Shown piece by piece: positions 9,168 to 17,954 of a stretch of DNA of 64,000 bases (the stretch's first letter is position 1; the number at the start of each line of letters is the position of its first letter). The position numbers were made by a program, and so were the translations under genes. The stretch comes from Oryzobacter telluris (lineage in GTDB: Bacteria; Actinomycetota; Actinomycetes; Actinomycetales; Dermatophilaceae). The stretch is taken from assembly GCF_043099285.1 (NCBI RefSeq), contig NZ_CP170723.1:1240001-1304000 (forward strand), in the 5' to 3' direction. A model generated the notes under the pieces. That model was not told the DNA's origin. It worked only from the letters and a program-made list of their open reading frames with translations, and did not search any database.

Positions 9168-10817
9168 TCAGACGGCGTCGCGGCGGAGGTAGGCGGCGCG
9201 GCCGGCGAGCACGAGGGCCGCGGCCACCGCGAGGAGGACGAGCGCCGGCACCGCCTCGAACGACCCGCCGGGCAGCTGCGACACGTGGGCGAACGGCGAC
9301 GCGTCGACGACCCACGAGGGCAGGTCCATCGTCGGGCCGAGCTCGCCGACGACGAACGCCACGAGGAGGACGCCCCACGTCAGGGGCGCGAACCGCGGCA
9401 CCGCCCCGGCGAGGAGCGCCGCCATCCCGACGACGACCCAGACCGCCGGCAGCGTGGCGAGCGAGGCCCCGAGGACCGGGCCGAGCGCCGGGGCGTCAGG
9501 CGTGGCGGCCGGCCCGACGATCCCGACCGTGGTGCCGAGGACCGCCATGAGCAGGGCCGGGAGGCCGAGGGCGACGGCCACGTGGGCGGCGTACCAGCGG
9601 GTCCGGCTCGTCGGCGTGGCGAGCACGAGCTCGCCCAGGCCTCGGCGCTCGGCGGCGACGAGCCGCAGCACCAGCGCCACGCCTGCGGCGGCGACGGCCG
9701 CGGCGACGAACCGGACCTCGGTGGCGACGTAGACGTCCTCGACGCCCCCGGCGCTGCCGGCGAGGCGGTCGAGCATGTCGCGCACCGCCGGGTCGTTCGC
9801 CAGGTCCGCGACGGAGGCGAGCAGGCCGCCGACGACGACCCCGCCCACGAGCATCCCCACGGTCCACCCGATGACGGTGCCGCGCGCCTGCCGCACGACG
9901 AGCCCCAGCGCCCCGGACAGCAGGCGACCACCACGCTCAGGGCCGCCCCGCGCCGGGATGATGCCCGCGCCCAGGTCGCGGCGGTCGAGCACCGCGACGC
10001 CCGCCGCCACACCCACCGCCAGCGCCACGACCCCGAGGGCGAGGACCCAGAGCCGGTCGGCCCCGAACGCCTCGACCCGCCCGGCCCAGCCCAGCGGCGA
10101 GAGCCACCCGAGCGCATGGAGGGCGTCGTCAGCCGGTACCGAGTCGCCGACGGCGCGCACCGCGTAGGCCGCGCCGAGGAAACCGAACCCGAGCCCGGCG
10201 GCACCGCGCGTCGTCGACGCCAGCTGCACCGCGAGCGCCGTCATCCCCACGCTCGCCAGGCCTGCCGTCAGCCAGGCGACCCCGAACGCCACCGACCCGC
10301 GCGCGTCCATCCCCAGCCCCACCAGCCCCGCGGCCGAGATCCCGCTCGCCAGCAGCACCGCGACCACCCCCACGGCCACGGCGGCCGCGAGCGGTGCCCT
10401 GCGCCCCACGACCCCGGCGCCGACGAGCTCGAGCCGGCCCTCGTCCTCCTCGGTGCGGGTGTGCCGGCGCACGACGACGAGGCCGAGGACGGCGGTGAGG
10501 AAGGCGCCCATCATCACCGTCTTGAGGACGGCGAGGGCATCGGCGGTGTGGGCCGACACGGGCCCGTACAGCGCGACGACGCCGGGGTTGGCCAGCACCC
10601 CGCCGAGTCCCGCGGCGGCCGAGGCGTCGTCGGGGTAGAGGGCCAGGGTGGCCTGCGCCGAGCCGACCGACAGCAGGACCAGGCCGAGCACGCTCGCGGG
10701 GAGCAGCACGCGGTCGCGGCGGAACGCCAGGCGCAGCAGCTCGCCGGTGCCCTCGAGCCCGCCGATGGAGCGGCGGCGGAGCGACGCGGCCGGGGTCGGT
10801 GCGGTCGCGGCGGTCAT
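9168..10817 (-). CDS. ABC-2 type exporter permease (polyketide/multidrug exporter-like)
   Basis: A 549-residue integral membrane protein with about twelve hydrophobic segments, in two similar halves. This is the size of the large permeases annotated as exporters of polyketide antibiotics in actinobacteria. The gene overlaps the 3' end of the ATP-binding subunit gene by 4 bp (ATGA), so translation is coupled. The pair is divergent from a GbsR/MarR-like regulator. Substrate is unknown; drug or antibiotic efflux is inferred from family and context. Confidence 0.85.
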   Translation of the reverse strand: MTAATAPTPAASLRRRSIGGLEGTGELLRLAFRRDRVLLPASVLGLVLLSVGSAQATLALYPDDASAAAGLGGVLANPGVVALYGPVSAHTADALAVLKTVMMGAFLTAVLGLVVVRRHTRTEEDEGRLELVGAGVVGRRAPLAAAVAVGVVAVLLASGISAAGLVGLGMDARGSVAFGVAWLTAGLASVGMTALAVQLASTTRGAAGLGFGFLGAAYAVRAVGDSVPADDALHALGWLSPLGWAGRVEAFGADRLWVLALGVVALAVGVAAGVAVLDRRDLGAGIIPARGGPERGGRLLSGALGLVVRQARGTVIGWTVGMLVGGVVVGGLLASVADLANDPAVRDMLDRLAGSAGGVEDVYVATEVRFVAAAVAAAGVALVLRLVAAERRGLGELVLATPTSRTRWYAAHVAVALGLPALLMAVLGTTVGIVGPAATPDAPALGPVLGASLATLPAVWVVVGMAALLAGAVPRFAPLTWGVLLVAFVVGELGPTMDLPSWVVDASPFAHVSQLPGGSFEAVPALVLLAVAAALVLAGRAAYLRRDAV

Positions 10818-11719
10818 GCCGGCTGCACCTCCCGGGTGTCGTAGCGCGAGAGGAAGAGCTCCTCGAGCGTCGGCGGCTGGCAGGTGAGGCCGGTGACGCC
10901 TCGGCTACCCAGGGCGGCGACGAGCTCGCCGAGGTGCGCGGCCTCCACCGAGCAGGTGAGGGTGTCGCCCTCGACGGCGACGTCGTGCGTCCCCGGCCAG
11001 GAGGCAATCTCGGCGAGGGAGGGCGCGTCGCGCAGCACGGCCCGCACGCGGGTGCGGGTGAGGTGGCGCAGCTCGGCGAGGCTGCCGGTGTCGACGACCT
11101 GTCCGGCGCGCACGATGCTCACCCGGTCGCAGGCGCGTTCGACCTCGCTGAGGATGTGGCTCGACAGCAGCACGGTGCGGCCCCGGGCGCGCAGGGCCGC
11201 GAGCTCCTCCTGGAAGACCTGCTCCATCAGCGGGTCCAGGCCGGAGGTGGGCTCGTCGAGGACGAGGAGCGGCACGTCGCTCGCCAGCGCCGCGACGAGG
11301 GCGACCTTCTGGCGGTTGCCCTTGGAGTACGCGCGGCCACGGGTGCGCTCGTCGAGGGCGAACCGCTCGACGAGGTGGCGGCGGCGCTCCTCGTCGAGGC
11401 CGCCGCGCAGCCGGCCGAGGAGGTCGATCACCTCGCCGCCCGAGAGGCTGGGCCACAGGACGACGTCGCCGGGGACGTAGGCGAGCAGGCGGTGCAGCTC
11501 GGTGGCGTCGCGCCAGGGGTCCTGGCCCAGGACCGTGGCCGAGCCGCCGTCGGCGCGCAGCAGCCCGAGCAGGATGCGGATGGTCGTGGACTTGCCCGAG
11601 CCGTTGGGGCCGAGGAAGCCGTGGACCTCGCCCTCCCGGACGGTGAGGTCGAGCCCGTCGAGGGCGGTCGTGCGCCCGAAGGTCTTGCGGAGGTCGTGCA
11701 CCTGCACCACGTCGGTCAT
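10814..11719 (-). CDS. ABC exporter ATP-binding protein
   Basis: A 301-residue ABC ATPase with Walker A GPNGSGKST, signature LSGGEV, Walker B LLVLDEPTSGLDP and an H-loop in LLSSHILSEVE. The C-terminal 90 residues match the accessory domain of DrrA-type drug exporters. ATG 11719 (MTDVVQVHDLRKTFG) is favoured; a GTG at 11728 would add three residues. It pairs with the downstream permease through a 4-bp overlap, and its promoter region contains the GTTCA-N8-TGAAC palindrome shared with the divergent regulator. Confidence 0.92.
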   Translation of the reverse strand: MTDVVQVHDLRKTFGRTTALDGLDLTVREGEVHGFLGPNGSGKSTTIRILLGLLRADGGSATVLGQDPWRDATELHRLLAYVPGDVVLWPSLSGGEVIDLLGRLRGGLDEERRRHLVERFALDERTRGRAYSKGNRQKVALVAALASDVPLLVLDEPTSGLDPLMEQVFQEELAALRARGRTVLLSSHILSEVERACDRVSIVRAGQVVDTGSLAELRHLTRTRVRAVLRDAPSLAEIASWPGTHDVAVEGDTLTCSVEAAHLGELVAALGSRGVTGLTCQPPTLEELFLSRYDTREVQPA

Positions 11720-11738
11720 GGTCGTCACGCTACGCCTC

Positions 11739-11756
11739 GTTCAGAAGTTTGTGAAC
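11739..11756. promoter_or_regulatory. Probable operator of the exporter/regulator divergent promoter
   Basis: GTTCAGAAGTTTGTGAAC is an inverted repeat with perfect 5-bp arms and an 8-bp spacer. It sits between the divergent starts at 11719 and 11773, in a locally AT-rich patch. Autoregulation and exporter control by the adjacent GbsR/MarR-type protein is an inference. Confidence 0.6.
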
Positions 11757-11772
11757 GATGTAAAGTGAGGCC

Positions 11773-12309
11773 ATGCCGACCCGCCGCGCCGCCGCTCCCG
11801 AGGTCCGTGTCGGCGACGGCACCGACGGCACCGGCGCCGCCGACGCACGGTTCACCGACGTCGTCGAGCACCTCGGCGGGGCCTTGGCCGAGGCCGGCCT
11901 GTCGCGCCTGCCGGCCCGGGTGTTCGCGGCCCTGATGGCGACCGAGGACGGCCGGCTCACCGCCGCCGACCTGGCCCGCGTCCTCGAGGTCAGCCCCGCC
12001 GGGGTCTCGGGCGCGGTGGGCTACCTCCTCAACGTCCGGATGATCCGCCGCGAGCGGGAGCGCGGCTCGCGGCGCGACGTCTACGTCGTCCTCGACGACG
12101 CCTGGCACGACGTCCTCATGCAGAAGGACCAGATCTACGCGCCGATCCTCGCCGCCCTGCTCGAGGCGCGCGACGAGGTGGGCGCGGGCAGCCGCGCGGG
12201 GGAGCGGATGCAGCTGTCGGTGGAGTTCCTCGAGTTCGTCCAGCGCGAGATGGACGACCTCGCCCGCCGGTGGGACGAGTACAAGGCGAGCCGCGCCGCA
12301 TCCTCCTGA
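11773..12309 (+). CDS. GbsR/MarR family winged-helix regulator
   Basis: A 178-residue protein with a winged helix at about residues 35-105 (LPARVFAALMATEDGRLTAADLARVLEVSPAGVSGAVGYL region) and a C-terminal helical dimerisation part. It is divergent from the ABC exporter genes with a palindrome between them, the usual layout for a ligand-released repressor of a drug exporter. The ligand is unknown. The start is ATG 11773; the first 20 residues are low-complexity and may be disordered. Confidence 0.88.
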   Translation: MPTRRAAAPEVRVGDGTDGTGAADARFTDVVEHLGGALAEAGLSRLPARVFAALMATEDGRLTAADLARVLEVSPAGVSGAVGYLLNVRMIRRERERGSRRDVYVVLDDAWHDVLMQKDQIYAPILAALLEARDEVGAGSRAGERMQLSVEFLEFVQREMDDLARRWDEYKASRAASS

Positions 12310-12325
12310 GTGCCGCTGCCTCGTG

Positions 12326-12377
12326 CGGGTCGAGGTGAAACGTGACCCTCTCGTGGTGGTGTTTCACCTCGAACCGG
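12326..12377. repeat. Family F hairpin element
   Basis: Perfect 12-bp arms TCGAGGTGAAAC (12330-12341) and their complement (12361-12372), extendable outward to about 16 bp with one slip, enclose a 19-bp loop. It lies between two genes transcribed in the same direction. It could terminate the regulator transcript, but there is no T-run and the length and loop size resemble the other hairpin elements in this window. One copy here. Confidence 0.7.
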
Positions 12378-12417
12378 CGGAGGGGGTCGGTCGCCCACGA
12401 GTAGACTCGGCCGCCTG

Positions 12418-13641
12418 ATGAACGACGATGCCCTTCTCGCCGCCCTCGGCGAGCGCATCTCCCACCTCGCAGCCGAGCTCATCGACGTCCGCCGTGACCT
12501 CCATGCCCACCCCGAGCTGTCCCGTGAGGAGACGCGCACGACCGATGTCGTGGCCCGCCGACTCGACGCCTCCGGTGTCTCCGTCCGCCTCATGCCCGGG
12601 ACCGGGCTCCTCGCCGAGGTCGGTGCCCCCGAGCCCACCCACCGCGTCGCGCTGCGCGCCGACATCGACGCGCTGCCCGTGCGTGAGCGCACCGGTCTCG
12701 ACTTCGCGTCGACCACGCCGGGCGTCACCCACGCCTGCGGCCACGACGTCCACACCGCCGCCCTGCTCGGCGCGATGCTCGCCCTCAAGGAGTGCGAGGC
12801 AGCACTCGTGGAGCGCGGGATCGCCGTGCGCGGCATCTTCCAGGCGGCCGAGGAGATCATGCCCGGCGGCGCGCTCGAGGCCATCACGGCCGGCGCCCTC
12901 GACGGCGTCGACGTCGTCTTCGCCGTGCACTGCGACCCCACGCTCGACGTCGGCGAGGTCGGCCTGCGCGAGGGTGCGCTGACCGCGGCCTGCGACCAGG
13001 TGGCCGTGTCGCTGCACGGTCGCGGCGGACACACCTCGCGCCCGCAGCTCACCGAGGACCTCACCTACGCGCTGGCCAAGGTCGTCACCGACGTGCCCGC
13101 GGTGCTCTCCCGTCGCCTCGACCCGCGCACCGGCACCGCCCTCGTGTGGGGCACCATCAGCGCCGGCCGCGCGCCCAACGTCATCCCCTCCACCGGCGAG
13201 TGCCGCGGCACGCTGCGGATGCTCGACGCGCAGGCCTGGCTCACGGTCGGCCCGCTGCTCGAGGAGATCGTCCACGGCGTCGTGCAGCCGTACGGCGTGC
13301 AGGCCAAGGTCGAGCGGGTCAAGGGCGTGCCGCCGGTGGTCAACTCGGCCACGGGCATCGAGGCCTTCCGGCTCGCGTCGCTGGCCGGCGGCATGCACCC
13401 GGTGCCGACGACGCAGTCCCTCGGTGGCGAGGACTTCTCCTGGTACCTGGCCCACACCGACGGGGCGATGGCGCGGCTCGGCACGCGCACCCACGGCGGG
13501 CCCACGTTCGACCTGCACCAGGGCGACCTCGTCGTCGACGAGCGCTCGATCACCCTCGGGGCCCGGCTCCTCGCCTCCGTGGCGGTGCTCCGCCGCGGCC
13601 GCACCGCCCGCCCCGACGACAGCACCCTGGAGGCGACGTGA
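12418..13641 (+). CDS. M20 family amidohydrolase (AmiA/AmiB or hippurate hydrolase-like)
   Basis: A 407-residue zinc-dependent peptidase/aminoacylase homologue. Metal-site motifs are visible in order: DLHAHPELSREE, LRADIDALPVRE, HACGHDVHTA, FQAAEEIMPGG and the C-terminal GGEDFSWYL. It overlaps the cytidine deaminase gene by 4 bp (GTGA), so the two are translationally coupled. M20 genes next to cdd, deoA and add occur in mycobacteria, from memory as amiA1/amiB1. Substrate cannot be read from sequence; N-acyl amino acid or amide hydrolysis is the family activity. Confidence 0.9.
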   Translation: MNDDALLAALGERISHLAAELIDVRRDLHAHPELSREETRTTDVVARRLDASGVSVRLMPGTGLLAEVGAPEPTHRVALRADIDALPVRERTGLDFASTTPGVTHACGHDVHTAALLGAMLALKECEAALVERGIAVRGIFQAAEEIMPGGALEAITAGALDGVDVVFAVHCDPTLDVGEVGLREGALTAACDQVAVSLHGRGGHTSRPQLTEDLTYALAKVVTDVPAVLSRRLDPRTGTALVWGTISAGRAPNVIPSTGECRGTLRMLDAQAWLTVGPLLEEIVHGVVQPYGVQAKVERVKGVPPVVNSATGIEAFRLASLAGGMHPVPTTQSLGGEDFSWYLAHTDGAMARLGTRTHGGPTFDLHQGDLVVDERSITLGARLLASVAVLRRGRTARPDDSTLEAT

Positions 13642-14075
13642 GCTCCGACGGCCCCACCGGTACAACCCCTGACGTCGACTGGGACGCCCTGCACGCCGAG
13701 GCGGTCCGGATGACGACGCTCTCGTACGCGCCGTACAGCGGCTTCCCCGTCGGGGTGGCGGGTCTCGTCGACGACGGCCGCATCGTCTCGGGCTGCAACG
13801 TCGAGAACGCCGCCTACGGGGTCACCCTGTGCGCCGAGTGTGGGATGGTCTCCGAACTGCACAAGACCGGCGGCGGCGTGCTCGTGGCCGTCAGCTGCGT
13901 CGACAAGAACGGCAACGCCCTGATGGCGTGCGGCCGGTGCCGACAGCTGTTGTGGGAGAACGGATCTCCCGAGACGCTGGTGCAGACGCCGGAGGGCGTG
14001 CTGACGATGGCCGAGGTGCTCCCGCAGGCGTTCGGCCGCGAGACCCTCGACGCCGTCTCGCCCGTCCGCACCTGA
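13638..14075 (+). CDS. cdd: Cytidine deaminase
   Basis: A 145-residue zinc deaminase that converts (deoxy)cytidine to (deoxy)uridine. The catalytic core is visible: CNVENAAYG (substrate loop), CAECG (Cys ligand and catalytic Glu region) and CGRCRQ with the two further zinc cysteines. I chose the GTG at 13638, which overlaps the stop of the M20 gene and gives VSSDGPTG. An N-terminal extension of about 18 residues precedes the domain. Next in line are deoA and add. Confidence 0.95.
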   Translation: MSSDGPTGTTPDVDWDALHAEAVRMTTLSYAPYSGFPVGVAGLVDDGRIVSGCNVENAAYGVTLCAECGMVSELHKTGGGVLVAVSCVDKNGNALMACGRCRQLLWENGSPETLVQTPEGVLTMAEVLPQAFGRETLDAVSPVRT

Positions 14076-14135
14076 CCGGCCAAACCCGGCTGGGGGCTCG
14101 GACACGACGCGCTCGGCCCCTGCCATGATGGCCCG

Positions 14136-15425
14136 ATGAGCGAAGCCTTCGATGCCGTCGACGTCATCACCCACAAGCGTGACCGCCGTGAGCTGTCCGA
14201 CGACGAGATCCGCTGGGTCATCGACGCCTACACGCGTGGAGCCGTCGCCGACGAGCAGATGAGCGCCCTCGCCATGGCGGTCCTCCTCAACGGGATGAAC
14301 CGCCGCGAGATCTCCATCTGGACCGCGGCGATGATCGCCAGCGGCGAGCGCATGGACTTCTCCGGTCTGTCGCGCCCCACCGCCGACAAGCACTCCACCG
14401 GCGGCGTCGGCGACAAGATCACCCTCCCGCTCGCGCCCCTCGTCGCGGTCTTCGACGTCGCCGTCCCGCAGCTGAGCGGCCGCGGCCTGGGCCACACCGG
14501 CGGCACCCTCGACAAGCTCGAGTCGATCGCCGGCTGGCAGGCCTCCATCACCAACGAGGCGATGATGCGCCAGCTCGAGGACGTCGGCGCCGTCATCTGC
14601 GCGGCCGGCTCCGGGCTCGCTCCGGCCGACAAGAAGCTCTACGCCCTGCGCGACGTCACCGGCACCGTCGAGGCGATCCCGCTCATCGCCTCCTCGATCA
14701 TGAGCAAGAAGATCGCCGAGGGCACCGGCGCCCTCGTCCTCGACGTCAAGGTCGGCAGCGGCGCCTTCATGAAGAACCGGGAGGACGCCACCGAGCTCGC
14801 CCGCACGATGGTCGACCTCGGCACCGACGCCGGAGTCAACACCGTCGCCCTCCTCACCGACATGGCCACGCCGCTCGGCCTCACCGCGGGCAACGCCCTC
14901 GAGGTCCGCGAGTCGGTGGAGGTCCTCGCCGGTGGCGGCCCGGCCGATGTCGTCGAGCTCACCGTCCGCCTCGCCGAGGAGATGCTCGAGGCAGCGGGCC
15001 GGGGCGGCCAGGACGTCGCCGCCGCGCTGGAGGACGGCCGCGCGATGGACGCCTGGCGCCGGATGATCGCGGCCCAGGGCGGCGACCCCGACGCCCCCTT
15101 GCCCGTCGCCACCGACACCCACGAGGTGCGGGCCGGTGCGTCCGGTGTCCTCTCCGGGCTCGACGCGTTCGCCGTGGGCGTCGCCGCGTGGCGGCTCGGT
15201 GCGGGACGCGCCCGCAAGGAGGACCCGGTGCAGGCGGGCGCCGGCATCGAGATGCACGCCAAGCCGGGCGACGCCGTGCGCGAGGGCGACGTCCTGCTCA
15301 CCCTGCACACCGACACCCCCGAGCGCTTCGAGCGCGCGCAGGACGCCCTCCAGGGCGCCATCACCATCGCCACCGACGGCACCCCGGTGGAGCGCACGCC
15401 CATCGTCATCGACCGGATCGCCTAG
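14136..15425 (+). CDS. deoA: Thymidine phosphorylase
   Basis: A 429-residue pyrimidine nucleoside phosphorylase that releases thymine (or uracil) and deoxyribose-1-phosphate. The phosphate-binding signature KHSTGGVGDK lies at about residues 84-93, followed by the LSGRGLGHTGGTLDKLES motif. The C-terminal alpha/beta domain has the VQAGAGIEMHAKPGD stretch. Length is normal. It acts downstream of Cdd; DeoC at 30.6-31.5 kb could act further down, after mutation of the sugar phosphate. Confidence 0.96.
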   Translation: MSEAFDAVDVITHKRDRRELSDDEIRWVIDAYTRGAVADEQMSALAMAVLLNGMNRREISIWTAAMIASGERMDFSGLSRPTADKHSTGGVGDKITLPLAPLVAVFDVAVPQLSGRGLGHTGGTLDKLESIAGWQASITNEAMMRQLEDVGAVICAAGSGLAPADKKLYALRDVTGTVEAIPLIASSIMSKKIAEGTGALVLDVKVGSGAFMKNREDATELARTMVDLGTDAGVNTVALLTDMATPLGLTAGNALEVRESVEVLAGGGPADVVELTVRLAEEMLEAAGRGGQDVAAALEDGRAMDAWRRMIAAQGGDPDAPLPVATDTHEVRAGASGVLSGLDAFAVGVAAWRLGAGRARKEDPVQAGAGIEMHAKPGDAVREGDVLLTLHTDTPERFERAQDALQGAITIATDGTPVERTPIVIDRIA

Positions 15426-15520
15426 CTCGACCGGGCCATGGCCGTGGCGTCCGCGCCGTCATAGCGTCGGGGTCACCACCCCGGCCACCGGGCGGGGGTC
15501 TGCAGGGAAGGGGCGCAGGC

Positions 15521-15769
15521 ATGCCTGAGTTCATGGACGTCCACCGCGGCATGGTCGGCATCACCGAGGAGGGACTGAAGGAGGCGCACGACGCCGACCT
15601 CGCCATCCAGGACGACGAGGCGGTGGTGTTCAAGCAGGCGTGGGCCGACCCCACCCTCGGCATCGTCTACTGCCTGTCGGAGGCGCCGAGCCGGGAGGCC
15701 GTCCAGCGCATCCACGCGCGGGCCGGGCACCCCGCCGACGAGATCCACGAGGTGCCGCTCAGCGTGTGA
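15521..15769 (+). CDS. DUF4242 (SCO4226-like) small protein
   Basis: An 82-residue protein starting MPEFMDVHRGMVGIT and containing an AIQDDEAVVFKQAWADP stretch and HARAGHPADEIHEV. It matches the DUF4242 family, of which Streptomyces SCO4226 was reported as a nickel-binding protein, as I recall. Residues that could bind metal here are His8 and the histidines of the C-terminal helix. It lies between deoA and add, with no functional link known. ATG 15521 was chosen because it is the first start in the homologous region. Confidence 0.78.
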   Translation: MPEFMDVHRGMVGITEEGLKEAHDADLAIQDDEAVVFKQAWADPTLGIVYCLSEAPSREAVQRIHARAGHPADEIHEVPLSV

Positions 15770-15814
15770 CCGGGGCCCGGAGGACGCCACCGCGCCCGGC
15801 GCTAGGGTGAGGCC

Positions 15815-16927
15815 GTGTCCGACCCCACCGCTGCCGTCGCCGTCCCCGCCACCGTCGTCTCGCGCGCTCCGAAGGCGCTGCTGCACGACCACCTCGACGG
15901 AGGGCTGCGGCCCGCCACGGTCGTCGAGCTCGCCGAGGCCGCGGGCTACACCGACCTGCCGACCACCGACCCGGCCGCCCTGGGTGCCTGGTTCCGCGAC
16001 GCCGCCGACTCCGGGTCGCTCGAGCGCTACCTCGAGACGTTCTCGCACACCGTCGCCGTCATGCAGACCGAGGAGCAGCTGACCCGCGTCGCCCGCGAGT
16101 GCGCCCTCGACCTCGCCGCCGACGGTGTCGTCTACGCCGAGTCGCGCTTCGCCCCCGAGCTGCACATCGAGGGCGGGCTGTCGCTCGAGCGGGTCGTCGA
16201 GGCGGTCCAGGCCGGCTTCCGCGAGGGTGAGCAGGAGGCGGCGGCCGCCGGCACGCCCATCCGGATGCGCACCCTCCTCACGGCCATGCGGCACGCCGCG
16301 CGCAGCCGTGAGATCGCCGAGCTGGCCGTGGCGTACCGCGACCGTGGGGTCGGCGGCTTCGACATCGCCGGCGCCGAGGCCGGCTTCCCTCCCACCCGCC
16401 ACCTCGACGCCTTCGAGTACCTGCGCCGCGAGAACGCGCACTTCACCATCCACGCCGGCGAGGGCTTCGGCCTGCCGTCGATCTGGGAGGCCATCCAGTG
16501 GTGCGGGGCCGACCGGCTCGGCCACGGGGTGCGCATCGTCGACGACATCGAGGTCGATGCCGATGGTGGCGCGCCCACCCTCGGCCTGCTCTCGGCGTAC
16601 GTGCGCGACTGCCGCATCCCGCTCGAGATGTGCCCGAGCTCGAACATCCAGACCGGCGCCGCGGCCTCGGTGGCCGAGCACCCCATCACGATGCTCAAGG
16701 ACCTGCGGTTCCGCGTCACGGTGAACACCGACAACCGGCTCATGAGCGGCACGTCGATGTCGCGCGAGATGCAGCTGCTCGTCGACGAGGCGGGCTGGAG
16801 CATCGAGGACCTGCGCTGGGCGACGATCAACGCCCTGAAGTCGGCGTTCCTGCCGTTCGACGAGCGGCTCGAGATCATCGAGCACGTCGTCAAGCCGGGC
16901 TACGCCGCCCTCGGCGCCCACGCCTGA
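15815..16927 (+). CDS. add: Adenosine deaminase
   Basis: A 370-residue metal-dependent deaminase converting (deoxy)adenosine to (deoxy)inosine. Visible motifs are HDHLDGGLR (two zinc histidines), the central FTIHAGEGFG (His and catalytic Glu), GHGVRI and the VNTDNRLMSGTSM motif near residue 305. The NTDN form is normal for actinobacterial enzymes. It starts at GTG 15815. Its product would feed the purine nucleoside phosphorylase encoded at 34.9-35.8 kb. Confidence 0.95.
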   Translation: MSDPTAAVAVPATVVSRAPKALLHDHLDGGLRPATVVELAEAAGYTDLPTTDPAALGAWFRDAADSGSLERYLETFSHTVAVMQTEEQLTRVARECALDLAADGVVYAESRFAPELHIEGGLSLERVVEAVQAGFREGEQEAAAAGTPIRMRTLLTAMRHAARSREIAELAVAYRDRGVGGFDIAGAEAGFPPTRHLDAFEYLRRENAHFTIHAGEGFGLPSIWEAIQWCGADRLGHGVRIVDDIEVDADGGAPTLGLLSAYVRDCRIPLEMCPSSNIQTGAAASVAEHPITMLKDLRFRVTVNTDNRLMSGTSMSREMQLLVDEAGWSIEDLRWATINALKSAFLPFDERLEIIEHVVKPGYAALGAHA

Positions 16928-16933
16928 CCCGCC

Positions 16934-16952
16934 CCTGACCCCACGGGTCAGG
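16934..16952 (+). terminator. Probable terminator hairpin after add
   Basis: CCTGACCC and GGGTCAGG form an 8-bp perfect stem with a 3-base loop just after the add stop codon. There is no T-tract, as is usual in this kind of genome. Confidence 0.6.
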
Positions 16953-16965
16953 CGCCCGCGAGCCG

Positions 16966-17040
16966 GCGACTTCGTGCGACTTGGGTGCGGTTCTCCGACC
17001 TCGGCAGGCGGAAACCCGTACCGAAGTCGCACGATGTCGC
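16966..17040. repeat. Family C long hairpin element
   Basis: Arms of about 27 bp (left 16966-16992, starting GCGACTTCGTGCGACTTGGG; right 17013-17040) pair with four or five mismatches around a 20-bp loop. It fills the gap between the convergent add and RDD genes. It is longer than an ordinary terminator and similar in size to the other hairpin elements. One copy in the window. Confidence 0.75.
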
Positions 17041-17043
17041 GGT

Positions 17044-17874
17044 CTAGGGGTGGGGGAGGAGGGGGTCGGCCGGGAGGACGCGCGCCCGCAGCCGCTCCTC
17101 GCGCCACAGCCGCTCGAGGTCTCGCCGGCGCCGCTCGGCGATGATCGCCGCGAGGACGACCTCCGGGTGGTGGCCCGCGGGAGGCGGCGGGCTGACGTGC
17201 GGCAGCATCGTGCGCAGCAGGTCGACGCCCAGCCGGTGGCGCGAGTCGGGTGACAACGACGGTGCGCGGGAGAGGAACTGGCGCACCGCGACCGTGAGCC
17301 CGGAGGGCAGCGAGGTGATGTCGGCGTTCACGGCCCACTGCTGCATCGAGTAGTGCATGATCGGCGGCGCCGTGAGCCGCAGGCTGGCGCGCTGCGACAC
17401 CACGACGGTGCCGGCAGCCATGTCTCCCAACCGTTTCGCGCGCGGGTGGATCATCGCGACGATGAGCGCCGGCGCCCCCAGCAGCAGGTAGATCTCGACG
17501 AAGCCGACGAGGGACCGCACGATGGCGTGGCGCGCCGTGAGCGGTCCTCCGTCGTCGCGCACGACCCGCAGCCCGAGCGCCAGCTTCCCCAGGGTGCGCC
17601 CGCGGGTGAACGTCTCGACCGCCGCCGGGAGGACCATGAGCACGATCGTGCTCCAGAGGATGGAGACGATCCCGATGAGCGCGTCCGACGCCGATCCGAG
17701 GGCCAGGCCGAAGACGACGAAGCCGCCGACGAGCAGGACCAGGGCGATGCCGACGTCGATGGCACCCGACGCCATCCGGGCGGCCACGCTGGCGGCGGGC
17801 ACCTCGACGGCGACGCCCTCACCCGTGACGAGGTCGTCGCCCGCGTAGCTGCGATAGCCCCCGTGGTCGCTCAC
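17044..17874 (-). CDS. RDD family membrane protein
   Basis: A 276-residue protein. The RDD domain covers about residues 30-160, with AARMASGAIDVGIALVL at the first membrane helix and GRTLGKLALGLRVVRDDGG in the middle, followed by two more hydrophobic stretches. The C-terminal 110 residues are soluble and charged. RDD proteins next to SpoIIM-domain and MoxR/DUF58 genes are a recurring actinobacterial arrangement. Role unknown; transport or membrane stress has been proposed for some relatives. It is divergent from the SpoIIM gene. Confidence 0.9.
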   Translation of the reverse strand: MSDHGGYRSYAGDDLVTGEGVAVEVPAASVAARMASGAIDVGIALVLLVGGFVVFGLALGSASDALIGIVSILWSTIVLMVLPAAVETFTRGRTLGKLALGLRVVRDDGGPLTARHAIVRSLVGFVEIYLLLGAPALIVAMIHPRAKRLGDMAAGTVVVSQRASLRLTAPPIMHYSMQQWAVNADITSLPSGLTVAVRQFLSRAPSLSPDSRHRLGVDLLRTMLPHVSPPPPAGHHPEVVLAAIIAERRRRDLERLWREERLRARVLPADPLLPHP

Positions 17875-17954
17875 GCGGCGAGCCTAACCCGCGATCGCGG
17901 GCGGGGTCCTCGGGTCGGGCCCACGGCGTCGGGGCTTCGGGTTACGCTCGCCGC